Assembly (NCBI GenBank): GCA_019448215.1
Contig: CP080408.1
Location: 372,001 to 436,000, forward strand
From: Thalassovita mediterranea
GTDB lineage: Bacteria > Pseudomonadota > Alphaproteobacteria > Caulobacterales > Hyphomonadaceae
Direction of reading: 5' to 3'
DNA: 64,000 nucleotides
The notes beneath the pieces were generated by a model. It did no database searches. It had not been told where the DNA came from and worked only from the letters and a program-made list of their open reading frames with translations. Positions 8,256 through 16,838 of the stretch are shown in pieces; within the stretch, counting starts at the first letter, position 1; each line of letters starts with the position of its first letter. The position numbers and the translations under genes were made by a program.

Positions 8256-9142
8256 CTATTGCGAGGCTTAATGGCACCATCTCGCACCGCAAACTGGTAG
8301 ACGACTTGCCCGATACTCCCCACACTGCGCCCATCGAAGTTTGGCACCGCTCTGGGTCGACCAGGCTTCGCATCCACATCTGGAATGATGATGCGCCGGG
8401 CCGGCCACTGGTTTTCCTTAATGGCATCGGGTCTCCGCTGGAGCTGATCCCGCCTTTCGCTGCGCAGTTCCGGGACACAAGGCTGATCGCGATTGAGATG
8501 CCGGGCAGCGGCCAGACGCCCGAAACCGATATCGTCTATTCGCCTATCCTGCTTGCGCGCCTCGTTGTTCAGGCCTGCGCGGCGCTTGGCACCAACCGCT
8601 TTGACCTTATGGGCTTCTCACTCGGCGGCGTCCTCGCACAGCAGGTGGCACTTCAGTACCGCAAGGAAGTGGCAAACCTGATCCTCGCAGCGACCTGCAG
8701 CGGCTTCACCATGCTGACCCATGACTGGCGCGAAGCCGGGCTCTTCTCGTCGGCATTCCCATTCCTGAAGCTCTGGAATGAGCTGGAACGCGACCTCGGC
8801 AAACTGCACAGCGCCACCAATGCGGCCGCCTTTGCGCCGCCGGATGCGATGTCACGTCAGCTTCTGGGTTTCACGGGCTGGTCCAGCCTCGCCTTCCTGC
8901 CGTTCCTTGCAACGCCGACACTGGTCCTCGCTGGCACACGCGACAGCATCATCGCGCCGTCAAACGCGCTTCAGCTGTCGACCTTCATTCCCGGCTCGCG
9001 TCAGGAATGGATCGAAGATGGCGGACACCTCTTCCCCTTCCTGAAACCAGAACAGACGGCACAAAAAATCCGGCCCTTCCTGGGCCGGACTTCTGTCGTT
9101 GAAATGATGCCGGCTGCTGTTGAAAGCAGCGCCCTGCACTGA
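8231..9142 (+). CDS. Alpha/beta hydrolase, PHA depolymerase (PhaZ)-like
   Basis: Up to 303 residues. The fold shows LVFLNGIGSPLELIPPF (oxyanion region), the nucleophile elbow GFSLGG and a final DGGHLFPFLKPE with the catalytic histidine. These segments, together with QPTLVLAG-like TPTLVLAGTRDS, align well with the intracellular medium-chain-length poly(3-hydroxyalkanoate) depolymerases of Pseudomonas. That suggests release of 3-hydroxyacids from storage granules, although related lactonases cannot be excluded. No ATG precedes the homologous part. The assigned start is a TTG with a weak AGG upstream; a TTG at 8306 is an alternative. Its stop abuts the convergent ClpP-like gene in the hexamer TGATCA. 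Confidence 0.75.
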   Translation: MTWLRLSATIARLNGTISHRKLVDDLPDTPHTAPIEVWHRSGSTRLRIHIWNDDAPGRPLVFLNGIGSPLELIPPFAAQFRDTRLIAIEMPGSGQTPETDIVYSPILLARLVVQACAALGTNRFDLMGFSLGGVLAQQVALQYRKEVANLILAATCSGFTMLTHDWREAGLFSSAFPFLKLWNELERDLGKLHSATNAAAFAPPDAMSRQLLGFTGWSSLAFLPFLATPTLVLAGTRDSIIAPSNALQLSTFIPGSRQEWIEDGGHLFPFLKPEQTAQKIRPFLGRTSVVEMMPAAVESSALH

Positions 9143-9733
9143 TCAGGCAAGGTCCTTGCGGCTGGTAATGATCTTGCCGACGAGGCCATAGGCGACCGCT
9201 TCTTCTGCGCTCATCCAGTGGTCACGGTCGGTGTCGGCCTTGATCTTCTCAAGTGGCTGGCCGGTCGCTTCGGCAAAGATCTTGTTCAGGCGCTCGCGCA
9301 TACGCACGATCTCGCGCACCTGAATGTCGATGTCGGACGCCTGGCCGCCAAAGCCGCCACGCGGTTCATGAAGCAGGAAGCGTGTATTCGGCAGCGAGTA
9401 GCGGTTCTCTTTCTTGGCGGCCGAATAGATCAGCGCACCAGCAGAGGCGACCCAGCCAGAGCCGAGGATTTTCACATCCGCGCTCACGAACTTGATCATG
9501 TCGTGGATCATGTCGCCGGATTCGACATGGCCACCCGGTGAGGAGACGACCAGAAGGATCGGCTTGTCGCTCTCGGAATCGAGCGCGAGAAGGCGCTCAC
9601 AAACCCGGCGTGCAAGTTTGTCGTCCACGCCGCCCGTGAGCATGATTGTTCTGGCCTTGAACAGCGCCTCTTCAAGAAAGGCGTTCGGCTCAGTTTGCGG
9701 TTTCTGTTCGGTCTCATCGTCGAGGCGATACAT
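9143..9733 (-). CDS. ClpP-like serine protease subunit (paralogue)
   Basis: A 196-residue member of the ClpP/crotonase fold. The catalytic serine is in WVASAGAL, the histidine in RFLLHEPRGG, and the aspartate in DTDRDHWMSAEEAVAYGL. SSPGGHVESGDMIHDMI is the substrate-channel loop. The sequence differs from housekeeping ClpP, which has MGQAASMGA around the serine. Many alphaproteobacteria carry such extra ClpP paralogues, and no clpX, clpA or tig is adjacent here, so this is probably a secondary subunit. I chose the ATG at 9733 because it gives the normal family length. The next gene upstream ends 73 bases before this start. Confidence 0.85.
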   Translation of the reverse strand: MYRLDDETEQKPQTEPNAFLEEALFKARTIMLTGGVDDKLARRVCERLLALDSESDKPILLVVSSPGGHVESGDMIHDMIKFVSADVKILGSGWVASAGALIYSAAKKENRYSLPNTRFLLHEPRGGFGGQASDIDIQVREIVRMRERLNKIFAEATGQPLEKIKADTDRDHWMSAEEAVAYGLVGKIITSRKDLA

Positions 9734-9805
9734 GACGTCTCCCGTGCATTCAGTCAGAAGCCATAGGTGAGGCGCGCCAGCGCTATGGTCAAGCACCTCA
9801 CTCAC

Positions 9806-11776
9806 CTATTCCGGCGTATGCGTGACGCTGATACCGAACTGCTCGACCCACGCGTCCATGTCATTGGCACGGGCAAGCTCTTCGATACCCTCCGGCGTCA
9901 GCGGCGACGGCGGATCGAGACGGATGTCCAGGCTGCCGCCAGACGTCTCGAAATAAGCCGCAACGGCCTCGATCCAGTCGACCGCCTGCGGGAACTGATC
10001 TTGCACGCGGCCCTTGGCAGAGCGGGTCATCACCGCAATGAACTGGCGCAGGTCTTCTGGCGGCATACCCGCCAGCGTTGCGCCCCACCCTTCACTCTCA
10101 TGCTGCTGGCCGAGCGCATGAAGATAGCCGAACAGCTTGTCATAGCCGCCATCATCAGACTCGTAGAGGCGCGCGCCATTGAAGGTGAAGTGCGTCTCAA
10201 ACAGATCCTCAAAGGCAGAGTCGAGTTCGCCCTCCTCAGCGGCGGCCGCGATCGGATCATAAGGCGGCAGCGTGATGCCAAGCCGGGCGATCCGCTCACC
10301 AAAGCCGTCCGACTGGGCCGCAAACGAAAACTCCGTTTCGCCGCTATTCTTGTTCCAGGTCATGGCGGTCTGGATGTCTGCCGGGATTTCGCTGAAGCCG
10401 TGCTCATCGAGCAGCTCGATACCCGCGGCGATATCGCTGCGAACAGCTTCCATCTCTTCATCCTCACCGGACGGTATGAAGGACAGTACGGTTTGGCCAA
10501 TTTCGCCCGGATAGACGGCGACGCCTTGCATATCGACGGAGATCGCTTCTGGCATCAGCCATTCGAACTCGTTCGCCTCGACGCGCATCTCGTCGACGCG
10601 GAACACGTCAGACCCGCCCATCTGATAGGCATAATTGCTGACCACGCTCTGGCCGAGGCTGATCAGGTCACGCTGGTCCAGTCCCGGAAATTCACTGCGC
10701 GCCAGAAAGCCAGCCAGCTTGTCGAAGCGTATGCCCTCATAGGACATGAAATCGGCCGTCACCAGCTGATCGATATTGAGCCCGTCAGGATAAACCTCTT
10801 CGGCCTCCAGCGCCTCGCCATCGAACGACATGCCCTGCTCCTGGCGCATGCCTGAATAGTAGATGCCGCCCATGTCGTAGCCGGAGAGGCCTTCATAGCC
10901 ATAGAAGTCGAGCGTGTAGGACACCGTCTGGTCGACCTCAGGCGTGTCGATCTGCATTGTCATGTCCATGTTGCGCGCCGATCCGCGCTCGATCTCGACC
11001 GAACGGACAACAGCGATCGCCTGCTGGGCAAGGCGCAGGGCCTGTAACCCGTCGATGCCTTCTTCCTCAAGCTCGCCGGTTCCGATCTCCAGCATGCCCG
11101 TGAGTTGTGCGTACTGCTCTTCACTGAGAGGGACATACTCGAATGGGCGCAGGGTTAGCGGGCCTGTCACCGTGCTCTCCACGGTCATGTCGAGCTGGTT
11201 GATGGCGAAGTCTATCTCGCTCGGCGCATCCCCGCCCATTTCTGCTTCCATGAAGTCAAAGACTGCGCCCATCGCGCCTGCCGCGCCGAACAGCGAGTAG
11301 CCGTCAGTCTCCAGCCGGTCGAACAGCGTGCCCGTCTCCTCCAGGCGCTCCCCATTTATGCGGGCAATCAGCAGGTCATCATCGAAACCCCAGACGCGCG
11401 CCTCATCCATCGCGACGCCAAAGGCAGGCTCTGTATTGATCGTGATCCGCAGGTTTTCAAACGCCGTGGCGCCCGTCGTCTCGTCATAGGATTGTTCGTC
11501 CCAGCTGACGCTGACAAAGTCTGGCAGCAGGCCCTGAATATCGGAAAGGTCGGCCTCGCCGCTGTCCGGGTCAGCATAGGCTTCGGCCTCGAACGCTTCG
11601 AAGGCAGCGAATTTCTCGCTCCAGCTTGCCGCGCCTGAAGCGCCAGATCCTCGGTCAGCAGTTTCAGGAGAAGACTGTTCCCCATCTGACCGGAATTCAG
11701 GAACCCGCGGAGGATTATCGCACGCCGCAAGATAACCAGACAGGGCGAGCGCCGCCCCCAGTGAGATGCGTTTCAT
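9806..11776 (-). CDS. Large lipoprotein of unknown function
   Basis: A 656-residue protein with a lipoprotein signal peptide: MKRISLGAALALSGY then lipobox LAAC, with the acylated cysteine at about residue 19. DNPP follows it, and an aspartate at +2 is the inner-membrane retention signal in enterobacteria, though not clearly so in alphaproteobacteria. The mature part is strongly acidic, with many Asp/Glu residues, and shows mixed alpha/beta sequence without recognisable catalytic motifs. Recurrent segments such as RLEETGTLFDRLETDGYSLF hint at an internally repetitive fold. The ClpP-like gene follows on the same strand. I do not recognise a family. Confidence 0.8.
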   Translation of the reverse strand: MKRISLGAALALSGYLAACDNPPRVPEFRSDGEQSSPETADRGSGASGAASWSEKFAAFEAFEAEAYADPDSGEADLSDIQGLLPDFVSVSWDEQSYDETTGATAFENLRITINTEPAFGVAMDEARVWGFDDDLLIARINGERLEETGTLFDRLETDGYSLFGAAGAMGAVFDFMEAEMGGDAPSEIDFAINQLDMTVESTVTGPLTLRPFEYVPLSEEQYAQLTGMLEIGTGELEEEGIDGLQALRLAQQAIAVVRSVEIERGSARNMDMTMQIDTPEVDQTVSYTLDFYGYEGLSGYDMGGIYYSGMRQEQGMSFDGEALEAEEVYPDGLNIDQLVTADFMSYEGIRFDKLAGFLARSEFPGLDQRDLISLGQSVVSNYAYQMGGSDVFRVDEMRVEANEFEWLMPEAISVDMQGVAVYPGEIGQTVLSFIPSGEDEEMEAVRSDIAAGIELLDEHGFSEIPADIQTAMTWNKNSGETEFSFAAQSDGFGERIARLGITLPPYDPIAAAAEEGELDSAFEDLFETHFTFNGARLYESDDGGYDKLFGYLHALGQQHESEGWGATLAGMPPEDLRQFIAVMTRSAKGRVQDQFPQAVDWIEAVAAYFETSGGSLDIRLDPPSPLTPEGIEELARANDMDAWVEQFGISVTHTPE

Positions 11777-11805
11777 GATCAGATGTCCCCCTTGAAACGG
11801 TCGGT

Positions 11806-12333
11806 TCAGTCTCCTTCGAAGGAAACCAGTGCTTTGACTTCAACGCCCATATTACGCACACGGCGCGCCCCGCCAAGGTCAGGCAGGTCCACAAGGAAGA
11901 CAGCCGACACGATATCGGCCCGCCCCCGGCGAAGCAGCTTCACCCCGGCCTCAGCCGTTCCGCCCGTCGCGATCAGGTCATCGACCAGCAGCACCCGCTC
12001 GCCGGGCTCGACCCCATCCACATGCATGTGAAGCGCGTCGGAACCGTATTCGAGTTCATAGGATTCGCTGAATGTGCGGTAAGGCAGCTTGCCCGGCTTG
12101 CGCAGTGGCAGGAACCCAGCCTTCAGCCGCACCGCAATGGCACCGCCCAGGATGAAGCCGCGCGCATCGATCCCGGCGACCTTGGAAATCTCGAACTTCT
12201 CGAAAGGCGCAGCCAGTTTTTCGACAGCGGCTGCGAACGCTGCCGCATCGGCCATCAGTGTCGAAACATCCCGGAACATGATCCCTTTTCGGGGATAGTC
12301 CGGAATGGTTCGGATGGTCGATTTGAAATCCAT
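11806..12333 (-). CDS. apt: Adenine phosphoribosyltransferase
   Basis: A 175-residue purine-salvage enzyme that makes AMP from adenine and PRPP in the cytosol. The type I PRTase signature VLLVDDLIATGGTA binds PRPP. The N-terminal IRTIPDYPRKGIMFRDVSTLM and the RKPGKLPYRT segment are typical of Apt and distinguish it from Hpt and Gpt. Length matches the family. It lies 29 bases upstream of the lipoprotein gene on the same strand. mtnP, whose reaction releases adenine, is only one gene away, so the two steps of adenine recovery from methylthioadenosine are encoded close together. Confidence 0.95.
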   Translation of the reverse strand: MDFKSTIRTIPDYPRKGIMFRDVSTLMADAAAFAAAVEKLAAPFEKFEISKVAGIDARGFILGGAIAVRLKAGFLPLRKPGKLPYRTFSESYELEYGSDALHMHVDGVEPGERVLLVDDLIATGGTAEAGVKLLRRGRADIVSAVFLVDLPDLGGARRVRNMGVEVKALVSFEGD

Positions 12334-12378
12334 GTCGCCACTTTAGCGGGCTTTAGCCGCGTGCGGGAAGCCCAAAAG

Positions 12379-13293
12379 CTAGCGTCTACGCCTCCGGCGA
12401 CGGCTAGGTTGTGCCAGATCGCCTGCGGGCGGCGTGGACGCGCGCGCCGCAACTGCATTATCTACTGCAGGTTCAGCCTCGCGCGGCGCTTCCGCCGGGG
12501 CTTCTTCGGCCTCAGGCTCCAACTGCTCATTCTCTGCTGGTGTCGAATCAACCTCAGGCTCAGCCTCCTGTTGGGCAGCTTCCTCGGCCATATTGGTCGG
12601 CTCTGGCGTCTCTGGAACGCCGGCCGCAAGCTCGCCTGTCGCGCGATCTTCGTCCTTAGCGGAGAGGCCGTAATAGTCCTGCGCACTCATGCCAAGCTCG
12701 CTCGGTTTCAGCGGCATACGCAGACGGCGCAGATGCTTGATGACCTCATCCCGCAGCGCCATTCCGGGAATGAGCGTCTGGGAAAAGCCAAGCGACTTCA
12801 TCCAGTCGCGAACCGAAGAGCTGCTTGTCGACGGCGCCTTCTCCGGCAGGCCGCCCTTATGTTGCTCCCAGAGGTACAGGATCGCGATCGCCTCGACTGC
12901 GCTGCGCTTGTAGGCCTCTATGCTGTCACTCGACTGGCCTTGCGTACGCACCTCATGGCGGCTCGCCTCGAGCGCCTGGTAAGTCGTATCCAGCCGCTCA
13001 AGCGCGCGCTTGTCCTTTACCTCAGGCTGCGTCAGCAGGCTATCAAGCTGCGGACGGCCGAGCGGAACGGACAGTTCCTCTCTCGCGTCGCCATTGCCCG
13101 TAAGATCACGCAGTTCCGACAGGACGCGCTGCAGATTGAACCTGAACTCGTGGCCGACCCCGTCCAGCGCCATGGTCAGCGCCCGCCCGCGTGTGCGCAG
13201 GCTCTTCAGCACAAACCAGATAATCATCAGGACGACGATGCCCGCAATGGCACCGGCGACAACCAGCAACACTTCCAGATTTTCTTCTGTCAT
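12379..13293 (-). CDS. Single-pass membrane protein with acidic linker and poly-Arg tail
   Basis: A 304-residue protein with no family I recognise. Residues about 6-30 form one membrane helix (LLVVAGAIAGIVVLMIIWFVL) followed by basic residues, so the bulk should be cytoplasmic. Residues about 35-210 are helical and soluble. A Glu/Ala/Pro-rich linker of about 75 residues follows, probably disordered, and the chain ends in PSRRRRRRR. The basic end could bind nucleic acid, lipid or the acidic linker. I chose the ATG at 13293, preceded by GGGGAGGGG at good spacing; a TTG three codons earlier is the alternative. It lies between mtnP and apt on the same strand. Confidence 0.75.
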   Translation of the reverse strand: MTEENLEVLLVVAGAIAGIVVLMIIWFVLKSLRTRGRALTMALDGVGHEFRFNLQRVLSELRDLTGNGDAREELSVPLGRPQLDSLLTQPEVKDKRALERLDTTYQALEASRHEVRTQGQSSDSIEAYKRSAVEAIAILYLWEQHKGGLPEKAPSTSSSSVRDWMKSLGFSQTLIPGMALRDEVIKHLRRLRMPLKPSELGMSAQDYYGLSAKDEDRATGELAAGVPETPEPTNMAEEAAQQEAEPEVDSTPAENEQLEPEAEEAPAEAPREAEPAVDNAVAARASTPPAGDLAQPSRRRRRRR

Positions 13294-13405
13294 TCTACTC
13301 AACCCCTCCCCGGTCGGGAGCAGAGGTTAACCCAGTTGAATGACGGGGTCGAACAAGTTCGCGTCTCACGTGAATTCGGCGAGACACCTCCTCATTCAGG
13401 AGTCC

Positions 13406-14281
13406 CTATCTCAGCACCCGCCCCGCGACAGCGTCCAGCTTTGCCAGCAGGTTCGGATCACGCGCATCAGGCGCCGTGATGAGCGCATAATCAAGGCATG
13501 TTTCGATGGCCTGCGGCGAGGGTGTGCGCGAGACACCGGAGAGCAGCTTTGCCAGCTCAGTCAGCGCTTTCTTCGCCGCCGCCGTGTTCGACTGCATGAT
13601 CTCCAGCACATTGGCGACCGACACCGCCTCGCTCGCATCGCGCCAGCAATCATAGTCCGTCACCATCGCCATTGTTGCATAGGGAAGCTCTGCCTCCCGG
13701 GCGAGCTTTGCTTCGGGCATGTTCGTCATGCCGATCACATCGCATTCCCACTGGCGATAGAGATAGCTTTCCGCGCGCGAGGAAAATTGCGGGCCCTCCA
13801 TGGCAAGATACGTCCCGCTGCGATGGACCGTGACCCCCGCCTTCTCGGCGGCATCGCCAGCCAGCTGCGAAAGCCGCTCGCACACCGGGTCCGCCATGGA
13901 GACATGCGCGACCATGCCCGGGCCGAAAAAGCTCTTTTCGCGCGCGAATGTCCGGTCGATGAACTGGTCCACCATGACAAAGTCACCGGGCGCATAGCGC
14001 TCGCGCAGGGACCCGCAGGCAGAGATAGACAGCACATCTGTACACCCCGCCCGTTTCAGCGCGTCGATATTGGCGCGGTAAGGCACATGGGTCGGCGTCA
14101 GCCGGTGGCCGCGGCCATGGCGCGGCAGGAAGACAAAGCGGACATCGCCGATCCGCCCCGTGGTCAGCTCGTCCGACGGCTCGCCCCAGGGCGTCCCGAC
14201 CCGCATCGTATCGCGGTCCTCAAAGCCCTCCACATCGTAAAGGCCCGAACCGCCAATAACGCCGATCACCCATTCGCTCAT
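13406..14281 (-). CDS. mtnP: S-methyl-5'-thioadenosine phosphorylase
   Basis: A 291-residue PNP/MTAP-family enzyme. It cleaves methylthioadenosine, from polyamine and homoserine-lactone synthesis, with phosphate to adenine and methylthioribose-1-phosphate. The N-terminal phosphate-binding motif is VIGGSGLYD. RHGRGHRLTPTHVPYRANI is the family signature, and AMEGPQFSSRAES with NMPEAKLARE form the substrate pocket. The TNMPE segment favours MTAP over purine nucleoside phosphorylase specificity. Length is normal. Released adenine can be recycled by the nearby apt product. Confidence 0.93.
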   Translation of the reverse strand: MSEWVIGVIGGSGLYDVEGFEDRDTMRVGTPWGEPSDELTTGRIGDVRFVFLPRHGRGHRLTPTHVPYRANIDALKRAGCTDVLSISACGSLRERYAPGDFVMVDQFIDRTFAREKSFFGPGMVAHVSMADPVCERLSQLAGDAAEKAGVTVHRSGTYLAMEGPQFSSRAESYLYRQWECDVIGMTNMPEAKLAREAELPYATMAMVTDYDCWRDASEAVSVANVLEIMQSNTAAAKKALTELAKLLSGVSRTPSPQAIETCLDYALITAPDARDPNLLAKLDAVAGRVLR

Positions 14282-14394
14282 CGTCTCATACTCCTGACTG
14301 TCTCCATGGCTGAAAGCAGCCTGCCCGGCTTAAATCAAGCCTTGTCACAGATGCCGCGTGGGAACACGTCACCCGTGCTGCGCGTCATTGACCT

Positions 14395-15195
14395 ATGAGC
14401 GCAATCGACACCCACCGCCCTGTTTCGGGCACTCTCGCCCGGATAGGCCTTGGGGCACGCGCCCTCGTCTACTTCGCCGTCTGTTTCCTCCTCCTGAAGG
14501 CCGCCTTCACAAGCGAGGAAGATGATGGCGCAACACCCGGCGAAGCCTTTCGAATGATCGAATCCACGACAGGCGGACGCATCCTGCTCGTCGGCCTCGC
14601 CCTCGGCCTCTTTCTCTATGCGCTCTGGCGGTATCAGCAGGCCGCGCTCGACACGGACGATCAGGGCAACGACGCAAAAGGCATCCTCGCCCGCCTCGGC
14701 ATGGTTTCATCTGGTACGAGTTACGCACTCGTCGGCTTCGCAGCTGGCGCGGTCGCGTTCGACGCGGATGATGGCGGCGGCGGCGGCAAGACCGAAGAAA
14801 CCGCTAAATGGCTCATGGAACAGCCTTTCGGGTCATGGATGGTGGGCCTCGCCGGACTTTGCCTGATCGGCATTGGCGGCGCGCAGATCTGGCGCACGCA
14901 ATCCAATCAATGGAAAAAGAGCCTCGACCTCTCAGGGTGGGCGCAGCGCGCAAAGCCGGTGATTGAGTTCGGGATTGCCGGGCGCGGCATACTTTTCGGG
15001 CTGATCGGCCTGTTCCTGCTCGCTGGCGCCTACAATGTTGACCCGTCGGATGTGAAAGGCCTCGCGGCCACGCTTGGCTGGATCAGAACACAACCCTTCG
15101 GCCTGCCTCTCTTCATTGCAGCGAGTGCCGCGATCGGCGCCTACGGCATCTATTCCGGCGTCCAGTCCCTGCGCCACCGCTTCCCTGACGACTAG
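14395..15195 (+). CDS. DUF1206 six-helix membrane protein
   Basis: A 266-residue inner-membrane protein built from three tandem DUF1206 units, each with two membrane helices. The units begin near LARIGLGARALVYFAVCFLL (residue 12), LARLGMVSSGTSYALVGFAAG (about 98) and AKPVIEFGIAGRGILFGLIG (about 187). The repeat pattern, with a conserved small-residue-rich first helix, defines the family, whose function is unknown. A Gly/Asp-rich loop (DADDGGGGGKTEE) lies in the middle unit. Its stop TAG overlaps the stop of the convergent acetyltransferase in CTAG. Confidence 0.85.
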   Translation: MSAIDTHRPVSGTLARIGLGARALVYFAVCFLLLKAAFTSEEDDGATPGEAFRMIESTTGGRILLVGLALGLFLYALWRYQQAALDTDDQGNDAKGILARLGMVSSGTSYALVGFAAGAVAFDADDGGGGGKTEETAKWLMEQPFGSWMVGLAGLCLIGIGGAQIWRTQSNQWKKSLDLSGWAQRAKPVIEFGIAGRGILFGLIGLFLLAGAYNVDPSDVKGLAATLGWIRTQPFGLPLFIAASAAIGAYGIYSGVQSLRHRFPDD

Positions 15196-15692
15196 GCGCG
15201 CTCAAACCATTTGCGCATGCCGGTCGGCTCCGGCGAACGCGGGTTTGGCGTCGTGAGCTGCACATCCCTCGCCAGCTCATATCCGCAGGCCAGATAATAA
15301 TCGACCAGCCGGGGCTGATCGGTCCGCACAGCGAGCTGCGCCCCTTCTGCACCCACTTCCCGGCCGGTTGCCTCAAGCGACGCCAGGATCATGCGTCCCA
15401 ACCCGGCTTTCTGACGTCCTGGCAGAACACCAATTCGCTTGATCTCAATCCAGCGCGCATGGCCCGATATCGGCGGCGGCACAAAGACGAAACGCCCGGC
15501 CCCAATCGGCTCGCCCGCATCTTCAAGGACGACCGCCCCGCCTTTGGCGATCTGCGCGCTGACAGTCTCAGGCGTTTCCCTGAACACGGTCGATTCCGGT
15601 GATACCCGGCCCGACCAGATCGCCTGCGTCAGCTCATGAATCAAAAAACCATCCGCCAGGCTAGCTGAGCGGATGGTCAATTGGTGTTCCAC
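15192..15692 (-). CDS. GNAT-family N-acetyltransferase
   Basis: A 166-residue acetyl-CoA-dependent acyltransferase. The acetyl-CoA-binding segment is IKRIGVLPGRQKAGLGRMILASLEA (Q/RxxGxG/A motif as RQKAGLG, about residues 92-98), followed by LAVRTDQPRLVDYYLACGYE, the usual C-terminal motif B with YYLACGY. The substrate is unknown. The start codon is GTG at 15692, giving MEHQLTIR, and there is no in-frame ATG close by. It lies 23 bases downstream of cytochrome c1 on the same strand, so read-through from the bc1 operon is possible. Confidence 0.85.
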   Translation of the reverse strand: MEHQLTIRSASLADGFLIHELTQAIWSGRVSPESTVFRETPETVSAQIAKGGAVVLEDAGEPIGAGRFVFVPPPISGHARWIEIKRIGVLPGRQKAGLGRMILASLEATGREVGAEGAQLAVRTDQPRLVDYYLACGYELARDVQLTTPNPRSPEPTGMRKWFERA

Positions 15693-15715
15693 GAGAGTGT
15701 CGCGGGGCCCTGGGC

Positions 15716-16825
15716 CTAGTGCTCCACGTTCCGCCAGATGCGGTGGAACGAGAACCAGAGCAGCACGGCAAAGATCAGAAGGTAGATCATCACCGCAAGA
15801 CCGGTGGACTTGCGCTGGCTCTGCTTTGGCTCACCTGCCCATTGCAGGAAGTTCGCAATGTCGATCGACATCTGTTCGACGGTCGCTTCGGTGCCGTCCA
15901 TATAGGACACCCGTCCATCAGACAGCTGCGGTGGCATGGCAAGGAAGCCACCCGGAGGCGTGTGGCGTGGATCACCGCGCCATTGTGCGGACACGTCACC
16001 GGCCATGTACGGGTTGTAGTACTGACCAACCGGCTGGACGAGCTCGCCCTCATAGTGGCTGTCGCCATGCGAAAGCGCTTTGACAGCAGACACGTCGATG
16101 ACGGTTTCCATGGTCGGCTGCGCAGGTGCAGCAGCTTCTTCAGCTTCGCCTTCGGCTGCAGCAGCTTCTTCGCCGCCTTCAGCCATCTCGGCGGCTTCCA
16201 TTTCACCAGCTTCGACCGCTTCGGCGCCTTCGCCCTCTGCTTCCGCTTCGGACTCTGCCGCTGCCGGCATTTCCTCTGCTTCAACCTCGCGCGTGCTGAT
16301 CGCGTCTTCCGTCGGATAGCCTGAGATCAGGCTGTAGACATAGCTCGCGCCACCGGCACGGGCTTTCGTGATCACCGAAAGGTCTGGTGGAAGCGCGCCG
16401 CCATTGGCCGCACGGGCAGCTGCCGCGTTCGGGTATGGTGACTTGAACGGGTCAGACGTACGCGCCGGCCGGAAGTCATAGTCACCGACATCGTTCGGCT
16501 CAGTGCTCAGGATCTCGTCCTGTGCCGCAAACGATTTCACCAGCGGGTTGTTGTTCGCGTTCGGATATTCCGGATCGTAGAACGGGCCGCCTGGCTCACC
16601 GAGGTTACGATAGCTGAGCAGGCGCATCGAGTGACACGCCGCACAGACTTCGCGGTAGACCTGATAGCCGCGCTGGACGCTGGCCATGTCGAGTTCACCG
16701 ACCGGGCCTTCGAATGCCCAGCCACCTTCTGGCTCATGCGGGTGCAGAGCGCCGCCAGCAGCATGGGCCGTTGCAGCGATAGCAGCCGCACCGAGACCAG
16801 CAGAGATAAAACGCAGGAATTTCAT
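15716..16825 (-). CDS. petC: Cytochrome c1 of the bc1 complex, with an acidic insertion
   Basis: A 369-residue membrane-anchored c-type cytochrome that accepts electrons from the Rieske centre and reduces cytochrome c. A signal peptide ends at about ATAHAAG. Haem attachment is CAACH at residues 61-65, and the probable methionine ligand is in PGGFLAMPP (M297). A C-terminal anchor spans about 342-362. Between ISGYPTED and the YYNPY segment is an unusual run of about 60-70 residues (around 178-240) made almost entirely of Glu and Ala, which makes the protein clearly longer than ordinary cytochrome c1. I chose the ATG at 16825, preceded by AGAGG. It is the last gene of the bc1 operon, 13 bases after petB. 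Confidence 0.95.
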   Translation of the reverse strand: MKFLRFISAGLGAAAIAATAHAAGGALHPHEPEGGWAFEGPVGELDMASVQRGYQVYREVCAACHSMRLLSYRNLGEPGGPFYDPEYPNANNNPLVKSFAAQDEILSTEPNDVGDYDFRPARTSDPFKSPYPNAAAARAANGGALPPDLSVITKARAGGASYVYSLISGYPTEDAISTREVEAEEMPAAAESEAEAEGEGAEAVEAGEMEAAEMAEGGEEAAAAEGEAEEAAAPAQPTMETVIDVSAVKALSHGDSHYEGELVQPVGQYYNPYMAGDVSAQWRGDPRHTPPGGFLAMPPQLSDGRVSYMDGTEATVEQMSIDIANFLQWAGEPKQSQRKSTGLAVMIYLLIFAVLLWFSFHRIWRNVEH

Positions 16826-16838
16826 GTGCTTTGACCTC

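Noticed and set aside
12022-13479. Long plus-strand open frame of 485 codons opposite apt and the poly-Arg membrane protein
   Set aside because: Arg/Leu-rich antisense shadow of genes with clear motifs or signal features on the minus strand; no ribosome-binding site or recognisable domain.
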